Source: Rhizophagus irregularis (taxonomy: Eukaryota; Glomeromycota; Glomeromycetes; Glomerales; Glomeraceae). Taken from it: DNA of 64,000 bases. A model generated the notes under the pieces. It saw nothing but the letters and a program-made list of their open reading frames with translations, had not been told where the DNA came from and ran no database searches. The position numbers and the translations under genes were made by a program. Every line of letters starts with the position of its first letter. Positions within the stretch are counted from its first letter, which is position 1. This document shows, in pieces, positions 1 through 15,295 of the stretch. The DNA lies in contig NC_089460.1 in NCBI RefSeq assembly GCF_026210795.1, positions 2,566,501-2,630,500 of the forward strand, written 5' to 3'.

Positions 1-572
1 AACCAAAATGTTTCACTTTGAAAAACTATTATATTATCGGGTGTAAATTGTATTGCATTATTAAAATAGATTTAAAAAATTTGTAAAAAAATTGGGTGGG
101 AACACCCTAAGAGTAAGCCCCGTTGTGTTATAACCTTTTTCTTTTTTACGGAAAGAAGTTACAATCGCATAACTGTGCTATGACCAACAAAACCAAATTC
201 GCGACCTCCCAATCTCGAGTAAGAACTCTTCTTCGATCATAAAGAAGGCCATGAAGTGCGAATTGGTTATACCTCATTATAGGCGACACTTTCTGTCATG
301 TGTCCGAGGACTTTCCCCAAAGTAATAATAAAAGAGCTAGTAATCCGAGGATTAATGCTCCGTTTGTGTTACTTTGATAGCGATTCTTTAAGGTGCTCCC
401 AGTACCAAAAAAAAAGAGAAAAAGAGGAATTTAAAATTTAATTGTTTACCTAAATGAAATTAATTTGGAGTTGTGAAAAGTACAGTACTTAATCATACAT
501 CATACCACCAGCAGAATATAATCAATTATGAATAATTATTATTCACCAATACGATATATCAACTTGCCTTTG
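1..572. other. Left-edge intergenic DNA
   Basis: No supportable gene. Positions about 105-400 are clearly less AT-rich than their surroundings and could be an old repeat or transcribed spacer. No open frame or RNA gene can be defended there. Confidence 0.4.
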
Positions 573-1796
573 TTATTTTAATAATTCATCAAATCCATCA
601 GCAATATTTCTCTTTGCCTATAAATAAATTTACTTTTTAATATATGATTATAATCTGACTTCCATTTCCCAAACTCACCTTTTCAGAAATAGGATTTTTT
701 GCTGCCAAATAGCTCATAAATATATTCTTTGTTAACCAAATATTATTCACTATTCCCATGTTTTTTCCCTGAATAATAATTGAATTTAATAGAACTTACG
801 ATTGAAATAAGCTTTTTACGGGTAATTCACATAAATTATATACCTCATATTCAATAATTAAGGTTCCATTTTTTTCCTTTTTCAAAATTAAAGCCGTACC
901 GGCTTTTACTACTGACTTGGGGAATTTTGCTTTAAGTTCTTTTATGGCCTTTAAAACGTTCTCTGCATCTTCCTCACTCATGTATCCATCTTGCATCCTG
1001 TGCGTAATCGCGCGCGTAAAACCATCACGCAAATGATGTCCATTTGTATTTCGTACAGGTTCAATACGAATTGCCATAACTATGGGTAGATCCAATATTG
1101 ATAAGGTCATCGATTCATCATTCTCTGACATAAACTTTTCCTTATCATATCCCTTAATAAAGATTAACTTTAGAAAATTTTCCTTATAAGATTCTCGCAA
1201 ACATTCATTATTTACCTTCCAATTTTTCAATACATCAATATCATCTTCACTAATATACATTCCAATAACATAAACCTTAATTTTTAAGAATGAAACAGTT
1301 CTAATACCTAACCCTATAAGCCTTGCTTTTGTTCCGTCATGTAATGTAATATACGTTGGAATATGTACTCCACTCTCGGGTTCCTCTTAATAACGAATAA
1401 ATTTAATCATATTATTTATTACAAATAAAACTCGAAAATGACGTAAATTCGTTTTCTGAATACCGGTTGTTACAGACTCTACACTTTTTGGCAAAGCGTC
1501 AGCAAACGCAATGTTTTTATCGTACACATACCAATAAGATACGCCAGCTAAACCAATAGCCGTAGCAATAGTACTAGAAGTAGAAAATTTAACCTATAAA
1601 CATAGTAAAAAAGATTGTGAATTCTTGTTTTTTTTAAAAAAAAAAAAAATTGCAATACTATAAAAAGATGGAAAACCTTTCCAGAACTGAACCCGAAACG
1701 AAAATTTGAAGGCTTCAAGTTATGTTTTGCATATGTAGAAAAAGAAGTCTGCCTAATAAAATTTCGAGATCTTAGTACTGTTCGTAATAAAAACAT
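573..1796 (-). CDS. AIM18/AIM46-like mitochondrial chalcone-isomerase-fold protein
   Basis: Five exons are inferred on the minus strand: 1796-1677, one starting at 1593, one from about 1388 to 800, then 768-679 and 617-573. Exon 1 encodes a basic, Arg/Ser-rich start (MFLLRTVLRSRNFIRQ) typical of a mitochondrial presequence. Exon 2 has a short hydrophobic stretch (TIATAIGLAGVSYWY) that could be a membrane anchor. The core has the family signatures GLGIRTVSFLKIKVYVIGMY and PVRNTNGHHLRDGF. The end, IWLTKNIFMSYLAAKNP, is reached only by splicing at the GTAAGT just before the apparent stop at 796. The fold is that of chalcone isomerase. Fungal members are mitochondrial, and a catalytic role is not established. 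It is divergent from the adenosylhomocysteinase gene. The boundary between exons 2 and 3 is the least certain. Confidence 0.85.
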
Positions 1797-2051
1797 TTTT
1801 CTATGGAAAATTTTTTTTTTCTTTTAACCAATAAAAATAACAAATCTTTGATTCTGTGATTGGATAATCATTTCGTTTTTTGGTTTTATACGAAACGTGT
1901 TATATTATTATTACTAGCATATTGGTGAGCCATATTATTATTATTAATCCAACATTTTTCTGCGGAGAAAAAAAAATTAGATGAACCAATATATAAATAT
2001 AGATTTTGTGATCTATTAGCTTAAACCGATTTTTTTTTTCCAGTAAAAAAA
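1797..2051. promoter_or_regulatory. Shared promoter of AIM18-like and SAHH genes
   Basis: About 255 bp separate two start codons that point away from each other. A TATA-like ATATATAAATAT lies at 1989-2000, about 50 bp before the SAHH start. CCAAT-type boxes occur near 1825, 1985 and, inverted, near 1858. A T-tract precedes the SAHH ATG. Box assignments rest only on motif resemblance. Confidence 0.35.
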
Positions 2052-3705
<1,654 letters not shown>

Positions 3706-4319
3706 AATAGACATATGAATATAATTCTAAATATTATTTAAAAGAGAGTTATATTAAAGAGCTATATTAATAATAGTTTACTTGGTTAGAAATAATAAAA
3801 TTTAGAGGTTTTATCAGTAAATTGTAACATTTCATAAATATATTTATTTATAAATACTAATAAAAACCTTACCAAAAAAGTTTCTAAAATACTGAAATTG
3901 TGTTTCTGCTAAAAGTTTTAAGACTCGTAAATTTATTCTTTCCAGTTTCTTTGGAGATATCTCTATCGAAAAATTACAATCAACCGTATTAATGTATCAC
4001 TTATTCACAATAGATAAAGCTTGAAAGTCACCAATATAAAAATTTTTAATTATGTAAAGAAACTAAAAATAAATGAAATGTTCAATGTTCAATGTTCATA
4101 ATAAATAGGTGATACATTTATCTAATAAAATAAAATAAAAAAAAAGACTAACGTATCAAACATCAGCACTTTTATAAATTACAAAATAAAGAAAAAAAAA
4201 ATTATTTAGAAAATATGCGTTGTTTAAATCCAAATGCTCCGACAAAATTGACCGATTCTATTTTAACTCTTTGCTGTTGATATAAATCCTAATTTTAAAT
4301 GTCTTTAAATGATATTTAT
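3706..4319. other. Intergenic DNA between convergent SAHH and SEC17
   Basis: AT-rich 3' flanks of two convergent genes. The only local structure is three tandem copies of about 7 bp (aatgttc) near 4080. AATAAA-like signals are abundant but cannot be ranked. Confidence 0.4.
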
Positions 4320-5549
4320 TCAAGTCAAAATTGGTTGTTCTCGAATTCCTTTTTTAATCTGTAACAGAATACTAGTTTTCCAATTATCCAATTTAGACAA
4401 TTGATCAAAATCAACTACTCTATTAGTAAAGGTTTCAACATCACCATTCTCGACTGCGGAAAGTATGTCTTGAAGAAATTGATATTCTCGAGTACCGGCG
4501 AAAGACACATCCATATCTTTGTATTTTTCAATTGCATTAGCGGCCCCTATATAATCCTTTTTAGAAAAAAATTGGAAATCGAAGTTATAAAAAATATAAA
4601 GAATATTCGGAACAGATTCTTCTTTTACATAGAAAAGAAAGTTACCCCATTAACGATATGACATAATCCAGCTTTTAAAAAATATTCTTTAAGTGACCAT
4701 TTGGTAAGTTGATTATCAAGACTAGCATATGCAACTTGTTCAAATTTTTCAATGGCCTTATCGTATTGACCCAATGAAGCAGCAAAAGTTGCTACTTTAA
4801 GAAGACAATTATTCGCGAGACTAAATATTGGAATTAAATTAGTCCAAATATTTGATTATATATAAATACGTTAATTAAATATTAAAAATACATACGCATT
4901 TGCCTCTTCTCCAGCATACCATTCTGCTGCAATTTCATAAGCTTGCATTGCTTTCTCTATATCAACTAGATCAGATTCATAAATTTGAGCAATTTCTTTT
5001 TGATGTCCAGCTGCTGCTTGAAATCTACCTCTATCAGTAAGAATTTCAATTGCACGCTTTAAAGATGTGATAGCATCTATAACATAAATAACATAATTAG
5101 ATCAACCAGCTATATACAATGAGTATAAGAATAAAATGAAACATACCTTCGAAATTACATTTCTTATAACATTTAGAAGCACTAATGAAAGTTGAAGCTG
5201 CTTCATCGCGTTCATTAAGTTGTATTTGCATATTCGCAGCTTTTGAAAACGCATCACCGGCTTCTTTCCCTATAAATATAATAAATTTAATAAATTTATA
5301 CAATCAAGTTTAAAAAAAACTAACTTTTATAAAGTATTTTATTACTTCACAGTTAATATATAATAGTAAATAGAGATAACATGCAATATAAATAAAGTAA
5401 TACTCACATCGTTTTGCTAATTTAAAAGAATTTGCTGCTTTAGTATACAATTCAGCAGCATCTTCAAATTTATTACTCCCAAACCACCCAAAAGTTGTCG
5501 CCTTTTTATCTGCTTTTGCAAGTAAAGCTAAAGCTTCTCGTTCTGACAT
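4320..5549 (-). CDS. SEC17: Alpha-SNAP / Sec17, SNARE disassembly adaptor
   Basis: Adaptor that recruits the AAA ATPase NSF/Sec18 to cis-SNARE complexes after membrane fusion. The minus-strand exons encode [16 protein letters not shown], the typical N-terminal membrane-contact loop region ([20 protein letters not shown]), then TPR-like helical hairpins ([50 protein letters not shown]). The C terminus, [11 protein letters not shown], is the stretch that contacts NSF in the family. Small introns interrupt at about 5409, 5278, 5143, 5080, 4895 and 4640. Several splices restore family-conserved codons, for example KLAKRWKEAGDAF across the first intron. The start at 5549 is the only upstream in-frame ATG that gives the conserved N terminus. 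It is divergent from the PDK/BCKDK-family gene. Confidence 0.93.
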
Positions 5550-5852
5550 TGCTAAATATTATGATAAATGAGTAATTTTTTTTGAAGCGAGAAATCAAAA
5601 ATTACGCTTGTCTAATATATTTGGTTACGCATTTCTTATGAAAATCACGAAAATCATGTGCTTTTTGTGCTTTTTGTGATAGACTATGTAATTCATTTAT
5701 TCCCGATAAAGATTTAATCAGATTTTCAAAATTGAATATATACTTCGTTCATTTGTAAATTTAAGTACAGTAACTGTAAAATTCAATCTTCCAATCAAAT
5801 TCATGTGCAGAAAGTTAATTTTGAAAGTGTCGATCAACTGAATATTTGGAAC
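5550..5852. promoter_or_regulatory. Shared promoter of SEC17 and PDK/BCKDK-family gene
   Basis: About 300 bp lie between divergent start codons. A CCAAT-like box (ttccaatcaaat) occurs near 5790. A short direct repeat (tgtgctttttgtgctttttgtg) lies at about 5659-5682. No clear TATA box is visible. Confidence 0.3.
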
Positions 5853-7157
5853 ATGACATTATTAAGAACATTTGGTATTAACAATATTAACAAACTTGGT
5901 AAATTTTGTTATAACAATCTTCCCACTTTTCGTACACAACTTCGTCTATATAATACACAACAAGAAGTAGTAGTGTCATTTTATGATGATAAAGCAACAA
6001 AATATGCAGAAAAATCTATCAGACCTGTTACATTAAAAGAATTAATGAGATTTGTACAACCATCTTTAAATAATACCTCAACATTACTTGAATCAGCAAA
6101 GTATACACGTTCAGAATTACCAGTTCGATTAGCAAGAAGAGTAAAAGCATTACAAAATTTACCTTTCATAGTAGGAACAAATCCATATATAAAAAGTATT
6201 TATAAATTATATTATAATTCATTTGAATTAATTAGATCATTTCCTGAAAATATTTGTGATAAAGGAATTGATGAAAAATTTGCTGAAATGTTAAAAGAAA
6301 TGGTTACTTCTCATTCCGAAAATATCCCTACTTTAGCCAAAGGTATGACGTTTCTTTTGGATTATTTTTTCATAAACTTTTTTAAATTTTCACTTTCTCT
6401 TTTTTTTTTTAAAGGTTTTCAAGAATGCAAAAAATATATGTCACCGGAAGATATAAAAAATTTTCTTGATGATATGATAAGTGCACGTATAGGTATAAGA
6501 TTAATCGCAGAACAACATATAGCATTACATAATAATTTAAATGATACATCTTATACAGGTATAATAGATACAAAATTACAACCACAAAAATCAATTCAAT
6601 CATGTTCAAATTTTGTTAAGGAGTTATGTGAAGTACATTATGGTTCAGCACCAAACATATTAATTGATGGACAAATTGACACAATATTTACTTATGTACC
6701 GGTACATTTGGAATATATTATAACCGAATTGTTAAAAAATTCTTGTAGAGCTACTGTAGAATATTCTCAAAAAGTTAATAGAACTAAACATCCTCCTGTT
6801 ATTGTTACTATATCAAAAGGTAAAAACTTTATCGGAATTAGAGTAAGAGATCAAGGTGGTGGTGTACCTACTAAAGATTTAACTTCTATATTTGATTATT
6901 CTTATACTACTGTTCCTCAAGATGACATTATAGGAGGGTTAGAGGGTCAGAATATTTTAGCGAATGTAAGTAAAATGGCTATGCAATCTGGCTTAGGTGG
7001 ACCTATTGCTGGACTCGGTTATGGACTACCATTAGCTCGTATTTACGCTAACTATTTTGGTGGTTCAATTGATTTAGTGTCTTTACATGATTATGGTTGT
7101 GATGTATTTCTAAGGTTAAAACAAATTGATAAATCTTTAGAAGACTTAGAAATCTAA
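5853..7157 (+). CDS. Mitochondrial protein kinase, PDK/BCKDK family
   Basis: Matrix kinase of the GHKL type that phosphorylates the E1 subunit of pyruvate or branched-chain 2-oxoacid dehydrogenase. The N-terminal four-helix region includes ARRVKALQNLPFIVGTNPYI and the ATPase part has an N box (ELLKNSCRATVE), G1 (RDQGGG) and G2 (GLGYGLP). The tail KSLEDLEI and the FIVGTNPYI element look more like branched-chain 2-oxoacid dehydrogenase kinase than pyruvate dehydrogenase kinase, but substrate cannot be read from sequence. A 72-nt intron at 6343-6414 is in frame and stop-free, so an unspliced reading appears continuous. Removing it gives 410 residues. The open frame extends upstream to 5805, but the first ATG is at 5853 and is followed by a plausible mitochondrial presequence (MTLLRTFGINNINKLGKFC). 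Confidence 0.9.
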   Translation: MTLLRTFGINNINKLGKFCYNNLPTFRTQLRLYNTQQEVVVSFYDDKATKYAEKSIRPVTLKELMRFVQPSLNNTSTLLESAKYTRSELPVRLARRVKALQNLPFIVGTNPYIKSIYKLYYNSFELIRSFPENICDKGIDEKFAEMLKEMVTSHSENIPTLAKGMTFLLDYFFINFFKFSLSLFFFKGFQECKKYMSPEDIKNFLDDMISARIGIRLIAEQHIALHNNLNDTSYTGIIDTKLQPQKSIQSCSNFVKELCEVHYGSAPNILIDGQIDTIFTYVPVHLEYIITELLKNSCRATVEYSQKVNRTKHPPVIVTISKGKNFIGIRVRDQGGGVPTKDLTSIFDYSYTTVPQDDIIGGLEGQNILANVSKMAMQSGLGGPIAGLGYGLPLARIYANYFGGSIDLVSLHDYGCDVFLRLKQIDKSLEDLEI

Positions 7158-7491
7158 TTATTTAATATGAACTTTTGAATAATCAAAATATTAATAATCT
7201 AAAATAATAAATAAAAAATATTATTTATTATTTAATGTATTTATTAACAAATAATTAATTATTTCTCTTTAAAAAAGTTCTTAAATAAAACGTCCAGCGT
7301 AAAATATAATAAAGTCAACGAAAAGCCCCTTAAACTACATCCAAATAAAAGTAAAAAAAAATTTCTATATAAGAGCCTAAAATTATTACTTCCTTAAAAG
7401 CAAAATAACTAAATTGTTTTGTAAAAAAATAACCTTTTGAGTTTTGTCTATTACATGTACATAAAAACAATTATAAGAATATTAAGAGTAG
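7158..7491. other. Intergenic DNA between convergent kinase genes
   Basis: AT-rich 3' flanks of two convergent genes. No further feature is recognised. Confidence 0.4.
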
Positions 7492-10216
7492 CTATGTCTC
7501 GACAATATCATCGTCTCCGTCATGATGTAATGTTACTACAAAAAAAAGAATATATTTTTTTTATTTACTTCCTCATTCCCTTTTCTTTAAAAAAAAAAGA
7601 AGAGAAACCAGAAAAGTGCTTACCGCTATTAAATTCTTCAAAGGGATTTTCACCTTCAACTTCAACAACAATCTTTTCACCCTCCATATCTAAACTAACA
7701 CTTTCTTGTATATTACGAAAATTTATAGCATCAGTACCAAAACTTTGTTGGGGTATAATTGGAGGAGTAGCATGTCTCAGTAAAGCCCATTGTGTGTTCT
7801 TAAAAAATGCATGTGCTTTAACATCTGATGCACCTGCTTTTGATCCTAATCTTCTATTTTCATCTTTACAAAGTAATTTTTTAATTAATGATCTACATAA
7901 ACTGTTTAATGTTTTCAGCAAGAGAAGAAAAAGTTAATATTGCATAAAAAAAAGAGGAAATGTAATTTGTTTAAGATACATACTTTGATACTTGCAATGC
8001 ATTGGCTGTTTCCGGAAAGTAGACCTCATTTCTTAATATGTTAGAAAATGTAGCATTCCGATTTTGACCTTTAAAAGGTGTAAATCCATACTATCATAAT
8101 AAATTTTTTTTTTTGAAAAAAATGTCAAATAATTTAAAATATATCAAAAAACTGCCACATATATTATTAATTTAATTACCAGCATCTCATATATTAATAT
8201 CCCAAGCGTCCACCAATCGACAGCGCTTGTGTGTCCACATCCCTTAATAACTACAAAAAAAGCAAATAATTAAATATTTAATGTTACATAAAAATGATAT
8301 ATAAGATTAATTAATTTACCTTCAGGGGCAATATATTCTAAAATGAAAATGATATATAAAATGTAAGTAAATATATTAATACGAATATACGCAGATTATA
8401 TGTATAATACCTTCTGTCCCTACAAACGAATTTGTCCTTAAATTAGCAATACATGACTTAGTATCTATCGATGGAGGCTATAAGTATAAAATAATTAAAT
8501 TAATTTAATATAAAATAACAGCAATATTAATAAATTAAATATATGCTTACAGCATTGGTCCCACTATTCTTTACAATTCCGGGCATATTAGCGGGATGAG
8601 ATTGTTTTGACAAGTCAAAATCTGTTATAAGTAAAATTATTTATAATATGATATATTAATTCATTTACAGACATTTCATAACACGAAAATCATTTATAAA
8701 TATGTATCATACCTGATAACATAATATGCCCTGACTGATGCAATAATATGTCTATTTTATAGAAGAAGAATAATCAAAAAAAGTTCTCTAATTTTCTTAA
8801 TTCTTTAGTATTATTATTATTATTATTAATTACTTACTTTCAGGTTTCAAATCTCTGTAAATAAATCCCATTAAATGTAAATATTCTAAGGCTGCAATAA
8901 CTTCAGCTGCGTAGAATTTTGCATCTTCCTCTAAAAGACATTTACCAGGTCTTGTTTGCAAGGCTTAAAAAAAATACTTATTTAAATAAATTACTTTCTT
9001 TTCGTTTTTATTTTAAAATTATAAGAATTAACTTCCAAAAACTTTACCACGAAAAAATTCTCCTCCCATGCAATACTCCATACATAAATATAAATAATCT
9101 TCACTTTGAAACGAATGATATAATGTAACAATAAAAGGATGATTTGATGTCGCAAGAATTTCCTGAATTCATTAAAAGCAATTAATATAAATGAACTATA
9201 CTCTTTCTTTTTCATTTCGATTATAACAAACCTGTTCGGCAAGGGCTCGCTTAATCTTATTACGTTTAATCATCTCCTTTTTCGATAAAACTAAATAATT
9301 AAAATTCTTTTTAGATAAATTGCCAATAAGAATTTAAAAAGCTTCCCCACTTTATTTATTTACCTTTCATGGCATATAGTTTATTAGTTTTTTTCTCTTT
9401 AACCAAATAAACTTTGCCAACATCACCCTTGCCTAGTAATTTAACTTTTTGAAAACTGTTTGGACCAACTTCAACTCTTTTAATTTTAATAGAATTTGAG
9501 GAATAAGTTCTTTTAAAAGTTCCTGACCGTTTCATTTCTGATAAAGGTCTAGATGGAACAGATAAATTTTCATTATTATTATATTTTCCTAACATTTGTT
9601 GTGATGATTGTGATTGAGAAGAGTTTTTCTCATTTAATGCTTTTGTGTTAGGAGCAGAAGCTACCCTACGTAATTTTTGATTATTATTTCCGTCTTTCAA
9701 AAACCATGGTCCAATTGTTCTACTTTTTCCATTAGAAGTTTTTAATGATGACCCATTTCGTGAACAACCATTAACACTATTATTAATTTTCTCACTATTA
9801 TTTGACAAAATTGATGAAAGAGAAGTTGAGGATCCCATTTCTCCTAATCCTCCGTTTGTATTAGGTGAATTATTTCCGCTGGCGTTTAAAGAACTAATAG
9901 AGTCCTTTTTACTTGTACCATTAAGTCTAAAAAAGTTCTTTAATTTAGAGGGTAAATGAGAAATGTAAGATGGTGCTGGACTTGTGATAACTGAAGAACC
10001 ATTCCCACTACTTGTTGTACTTGAAGCATATGGCATATCTCCAAACATTGGATCAGGATCTAATGGTATCGTCGAGAAATGTAAGTGGTCCTCCAATTCG
10101 CTTGAACTATTATCAAATAAATCCGAGGCACTATGATACGGCTTCACTTTACCAAGTCCTGTATGAATATCATTTGGTGACAATTGAGTAGTTTGGGTAA
10201 GAACAGTAGTGTCCAT
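7492..10216 (-). CDS. AGC Ser/Thr kinase, Fpk1/Kin82/Nrc-2 (flippase kinase) type
   Basis: AGC kinase of the family that activates phospholipid flippases and controls polar growth in fungi. The first exon (10216-9363) encodes about 280 residues of Ser/Asn-rich, low-complexity regulatory sequence. It then enters the kinase domain with [20 protein letters not shown] and the ATP lysine in LYAMK. Downstream exons give the NRC-2-type activation-segment start [18 protein letters not shown] (DFD in place of DFG), a [13 protein letters not shown]-like helix, and the C-lobe [20 protein letters not shown]. The AGC tail includes NPFEEFNS. After a GTAAGC donor, a last exon (from about 7534) completes [14 protein letters not shown] with stop at 7492. 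The unspliced frame would end differently at 7565. The N-terminal Ser-rich region probably carries phosphorylation sites. Confidence 0.9.
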
Positions 10217-11097
10217 ACTCTCTTACGAAACAATTATGATAATTTTTTTTTAAAAACAAAAATTTAATATATATATTAATATACTTTAATTACAAACGGA
10301 GGATTTTTTTTATGAATAAAGGAAATTAAAAGAGAGTGAAAATGAACGAAATGTCTATTTATATAGTATAATAGGAGAGTCCAAAAAGAAAGTCTATGGA
10401 AGGGAAATAAAATAATTTAGACCTTGGCTACTTTTGTGTCAAAAAAGAGAAAGTTTACTATACCAAGATTAGTTTGGTGATAATGATGCGATCTAATAAT
10501 CGTGGTTCGAATTTATAAATAAACATTAACCTTTAAAAGTGTAGTATAGTTGGATTAGTCAAAATATTTTTGAGACGTTGATAGTTTATATTTGAGTTTC
10601 TTGGTTCTTTAAAACATGTTAAAAAAAAAAACTAATCGGACTGAAGTTAATCGAACTTGATTAGAAATAATTAAAAGTAGATATATATATACAAGTGCAT
10701 CAATTACAAAGAGTTCGTAATTGGCATAGCTAAAAAGTTATCCCGTTGTACAACCTGTAAAAAATAACCCTGGATTAAATTTTTGTTGAACTAAATGCTT
10801 TGGTTTTTTTTTTGTTCAAAGGTCTTTTTTTTTTGATTCGCGGTTTTATAATATTTCGGGTTTACCACATGGGGCTCTACAAATATTTTTTTTTCATAGT
10901 AAATTGTTAAGTAATAAAGAAATTTCCCTAATTTAATTTAATCATAATGCTGTGTAACAACTGATATAACTGATCATATAAATTTACTATTAACAAAATT
11001 ACGCAAATGTTAATTTAAAAGTGGATGTATATATATATTTTTTGTTTGGTAAGATTGAAATATTTCTTTATAAAAATTTTAAAATCAATTGTTTCAA
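10217..11097. other. Intergenic DNA upstream of the AGC kinase
   Basis: About 880 bp that hold the kinase 5' region and the ATP2 3' flank. TA-dinucleotide runs occur at 10680-10690 and 11030-11040. A tRNA-like GGTTCGAAT at about 10503 has no matching stems. No gene seen. Confidence 0.4.
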
Positions 11098-13169
<2,072 letters not shown>

Positions 13170-13636
13170 CTATAAGCTTCAAAGCATATACTAATTAATA
13201 AGAAAAGGGTCTTAGATGCAAAATTTTTCGAAATTTTTTTCTGTATTCATATGATCTTCGTGTAACCTAGATCTTTGATTTCAATGATAATAATTTATAA
13301 ATGATCGTCATTAGATGATGACGATATATTCGTTTTTTTTTATTAAAACAAATGTGAAACAATACGTAATTATAATATCATAATTAACCAAGTACGTTGT
13401 ATGCGAAGGAGAAATAAAAAAGATTAAAAATCCATCAAATAAAGTGAAGTATTAACATTGAAAAAAAGAAGGTCTATTAATTAGAAATCTTTAGAAAAAA
13501 TAAGAGAGAAAAAATATTTAACGATCATCAATGATTAAGTGTAAAAATTATAGAATGAAATATTAACAGTGAAATATATATATATGTATATATATATTAA
13601 GCAATCCTAAATAAATAAGTCTATTTACTAAAATTA
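13170..13636. other. Intergenic DNA between ATP2 and F-box/WD40 gene
   Basis: AT-rich promoter side of ATP2, with a TA-repeat tract at about 13576-13598. No gene recognised. Confidence 0.4.
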
Positions 13637-15295
13637 TTAAATAATATATCTTGTATCCAAATCATCAGCAAAATCCATCACCAGTATTTTTTGATCTTGG
13701 CTTGTACTATTTGTAAGAAGAATGTTAAAGTAAGTTACTTGATATTAAAGAAAATAATTATAAAATAGAGATAAATTACCTAACAATTTTCGTTAAACTG
13801 AATTGGACGTCAAATACCCAACTTGTATGACCTTCATGGAAATCAAGCAATTGTTTTCCGGTCTTCAAATCCCAAACTTTAACAGTTTGATCGTAACTTC
13901 CGCTGACAATTTTATCATTGTCAAAATGTAATGTTCTAACCAAATCAGTATGACCTTCAAGTGTACGCATACATTGAGCTGTTTCAACATCCCATATCTT
14001 AATTGTTCTATCATTTGAACCTGAAACGACGTATTTTCCATCAAATTGGACACAAGCTAACCCGCGTGTGTGGCCAACAAAATCTCTAATGCATTTTCCC
14101 TCCTCTAAATCCCAAAGTTTAATTAAGGCGTCACCAGAAGCTGAAATAATCCTATTATCTTTAAGTTGGACAGCATTAACTGGACCTCGATGACCAACTA
14201 AAGTACGAAGACATTCACCTGTTTGCACATCCCAAACTTTAATCGTACTATCTTTTGAACAAGAGACTATATGGTAATCGTCAAAACAAATGTCTAATAC
14301 ACCAGCACAATGCCCCTCCAAACGCCTTAGTTGGGGTACATTTTGGTTATAATTTGACATATCCCAAACTATAATGGTGGTATCACTTGACCCTGAAACC
14401 ATGATATAATTGTCATATTGTAGGCATAAAACTGAAAGATCATGTCCATGTAAAGTTTGAAAGCAATTTCCAGTATTAATGTCCCAAAATTTAATAGTTT
14501 TGTCACGAGATCCAGTTACAATCTTGTGTTCATCAAATTGAATACAATATACACTATCTAAATGTCCTTTAAGATATCGCTTTTCACATTCACCCTTTTT
14601 CCATCGTAATGAAAGTATAAATCGATTTTTATACATAAGTTTCCAGTCAGCTTCACCTGTAAGCGTGACTTCTCGTGGTACATTGTGTCTCCATCCCTCA
14701 TTTAACGTATACATACCACGCCATATCTCGTTATCTCGAGAGATACAATACCATGCGCGAGACACTCTCGACATTCTACATAATGTCTTAAAATCCACAA
14801 ATACAAGTATATATGCGGCTATTTCGTATGGAAGACAAATGAGAAAATCTAATAAATAAGATTAAAAGAACTTGCCATTAATTTTTTTTAAATTATTGCC
14901 GAAATTATTTAAATTTAGATCTAATATAATTTAATATAGCTGATAACAAAACAACGAAATAATTCTAATTATATATATATTCATATTCATATTTATATAT
15001 ACAATATATATAATTAATAAAAGGCCGTTTTTTATTTACCTATCCTAGAAGCCAGGTCTTCAACTGTGAAGAAGCCTTCATCTTCCACCTCTGATACATT
15101 CGGAAAATGAGGTTTTGTTGGTGATAAAGCAGATAGTTGTCTGCGACTGATTGTTCTATTTCCTGGATCTTCATTAATAACTTTAGTGAAAATCTTCAAG
15201 AATCTAGATTTACTACCTAAAATTGCAGACTTCGGGCTTTTCATTCTTTTTCCTTTTACAAAGCAAAATAGAGTTTTAAACCGAATAGAAGACAT
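13637..15295 (-). CDS. F-box / WD40-repeat protein (SCF substrate receptor)
   Basis: Probable substrate receptor of an SCF ubiquitin ligase. The first exon (15295 to about 15041) encodes a basic Ser/Lys-rich head ending EGFFTVEDLASRI. Splicing at GTAAAT joins it to DFLICLPYEIAAYILVFVDF, an F-box with the LP-E-I-x(4)-IL spacing. Seven WD40 blades follow, each with the GH-x(n)-WD pattern, for example GHLDSVYCIQFDEHKIVTGS, GHTRGLACVQFDGKYVVSGS and GHTDLVRTLHFDNDKIVSGS. The last exon, after CTTACAAATAG, gives TSQDQKILVMDFADDLDTRY and stops at 13637. The architecture matches Cdc4/FBXW7, beta-TrCP and MET30-type receptors. The substrate cannot be inferred and no close orthologue is claimed. Confidence 0.9.

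Noticed and set aside
10460-10530. tRNA-like GGTTCGAAT motif
   Set aside because: No acceptor, D or T stems can be formed around it. A B-box alone is expected by chance.
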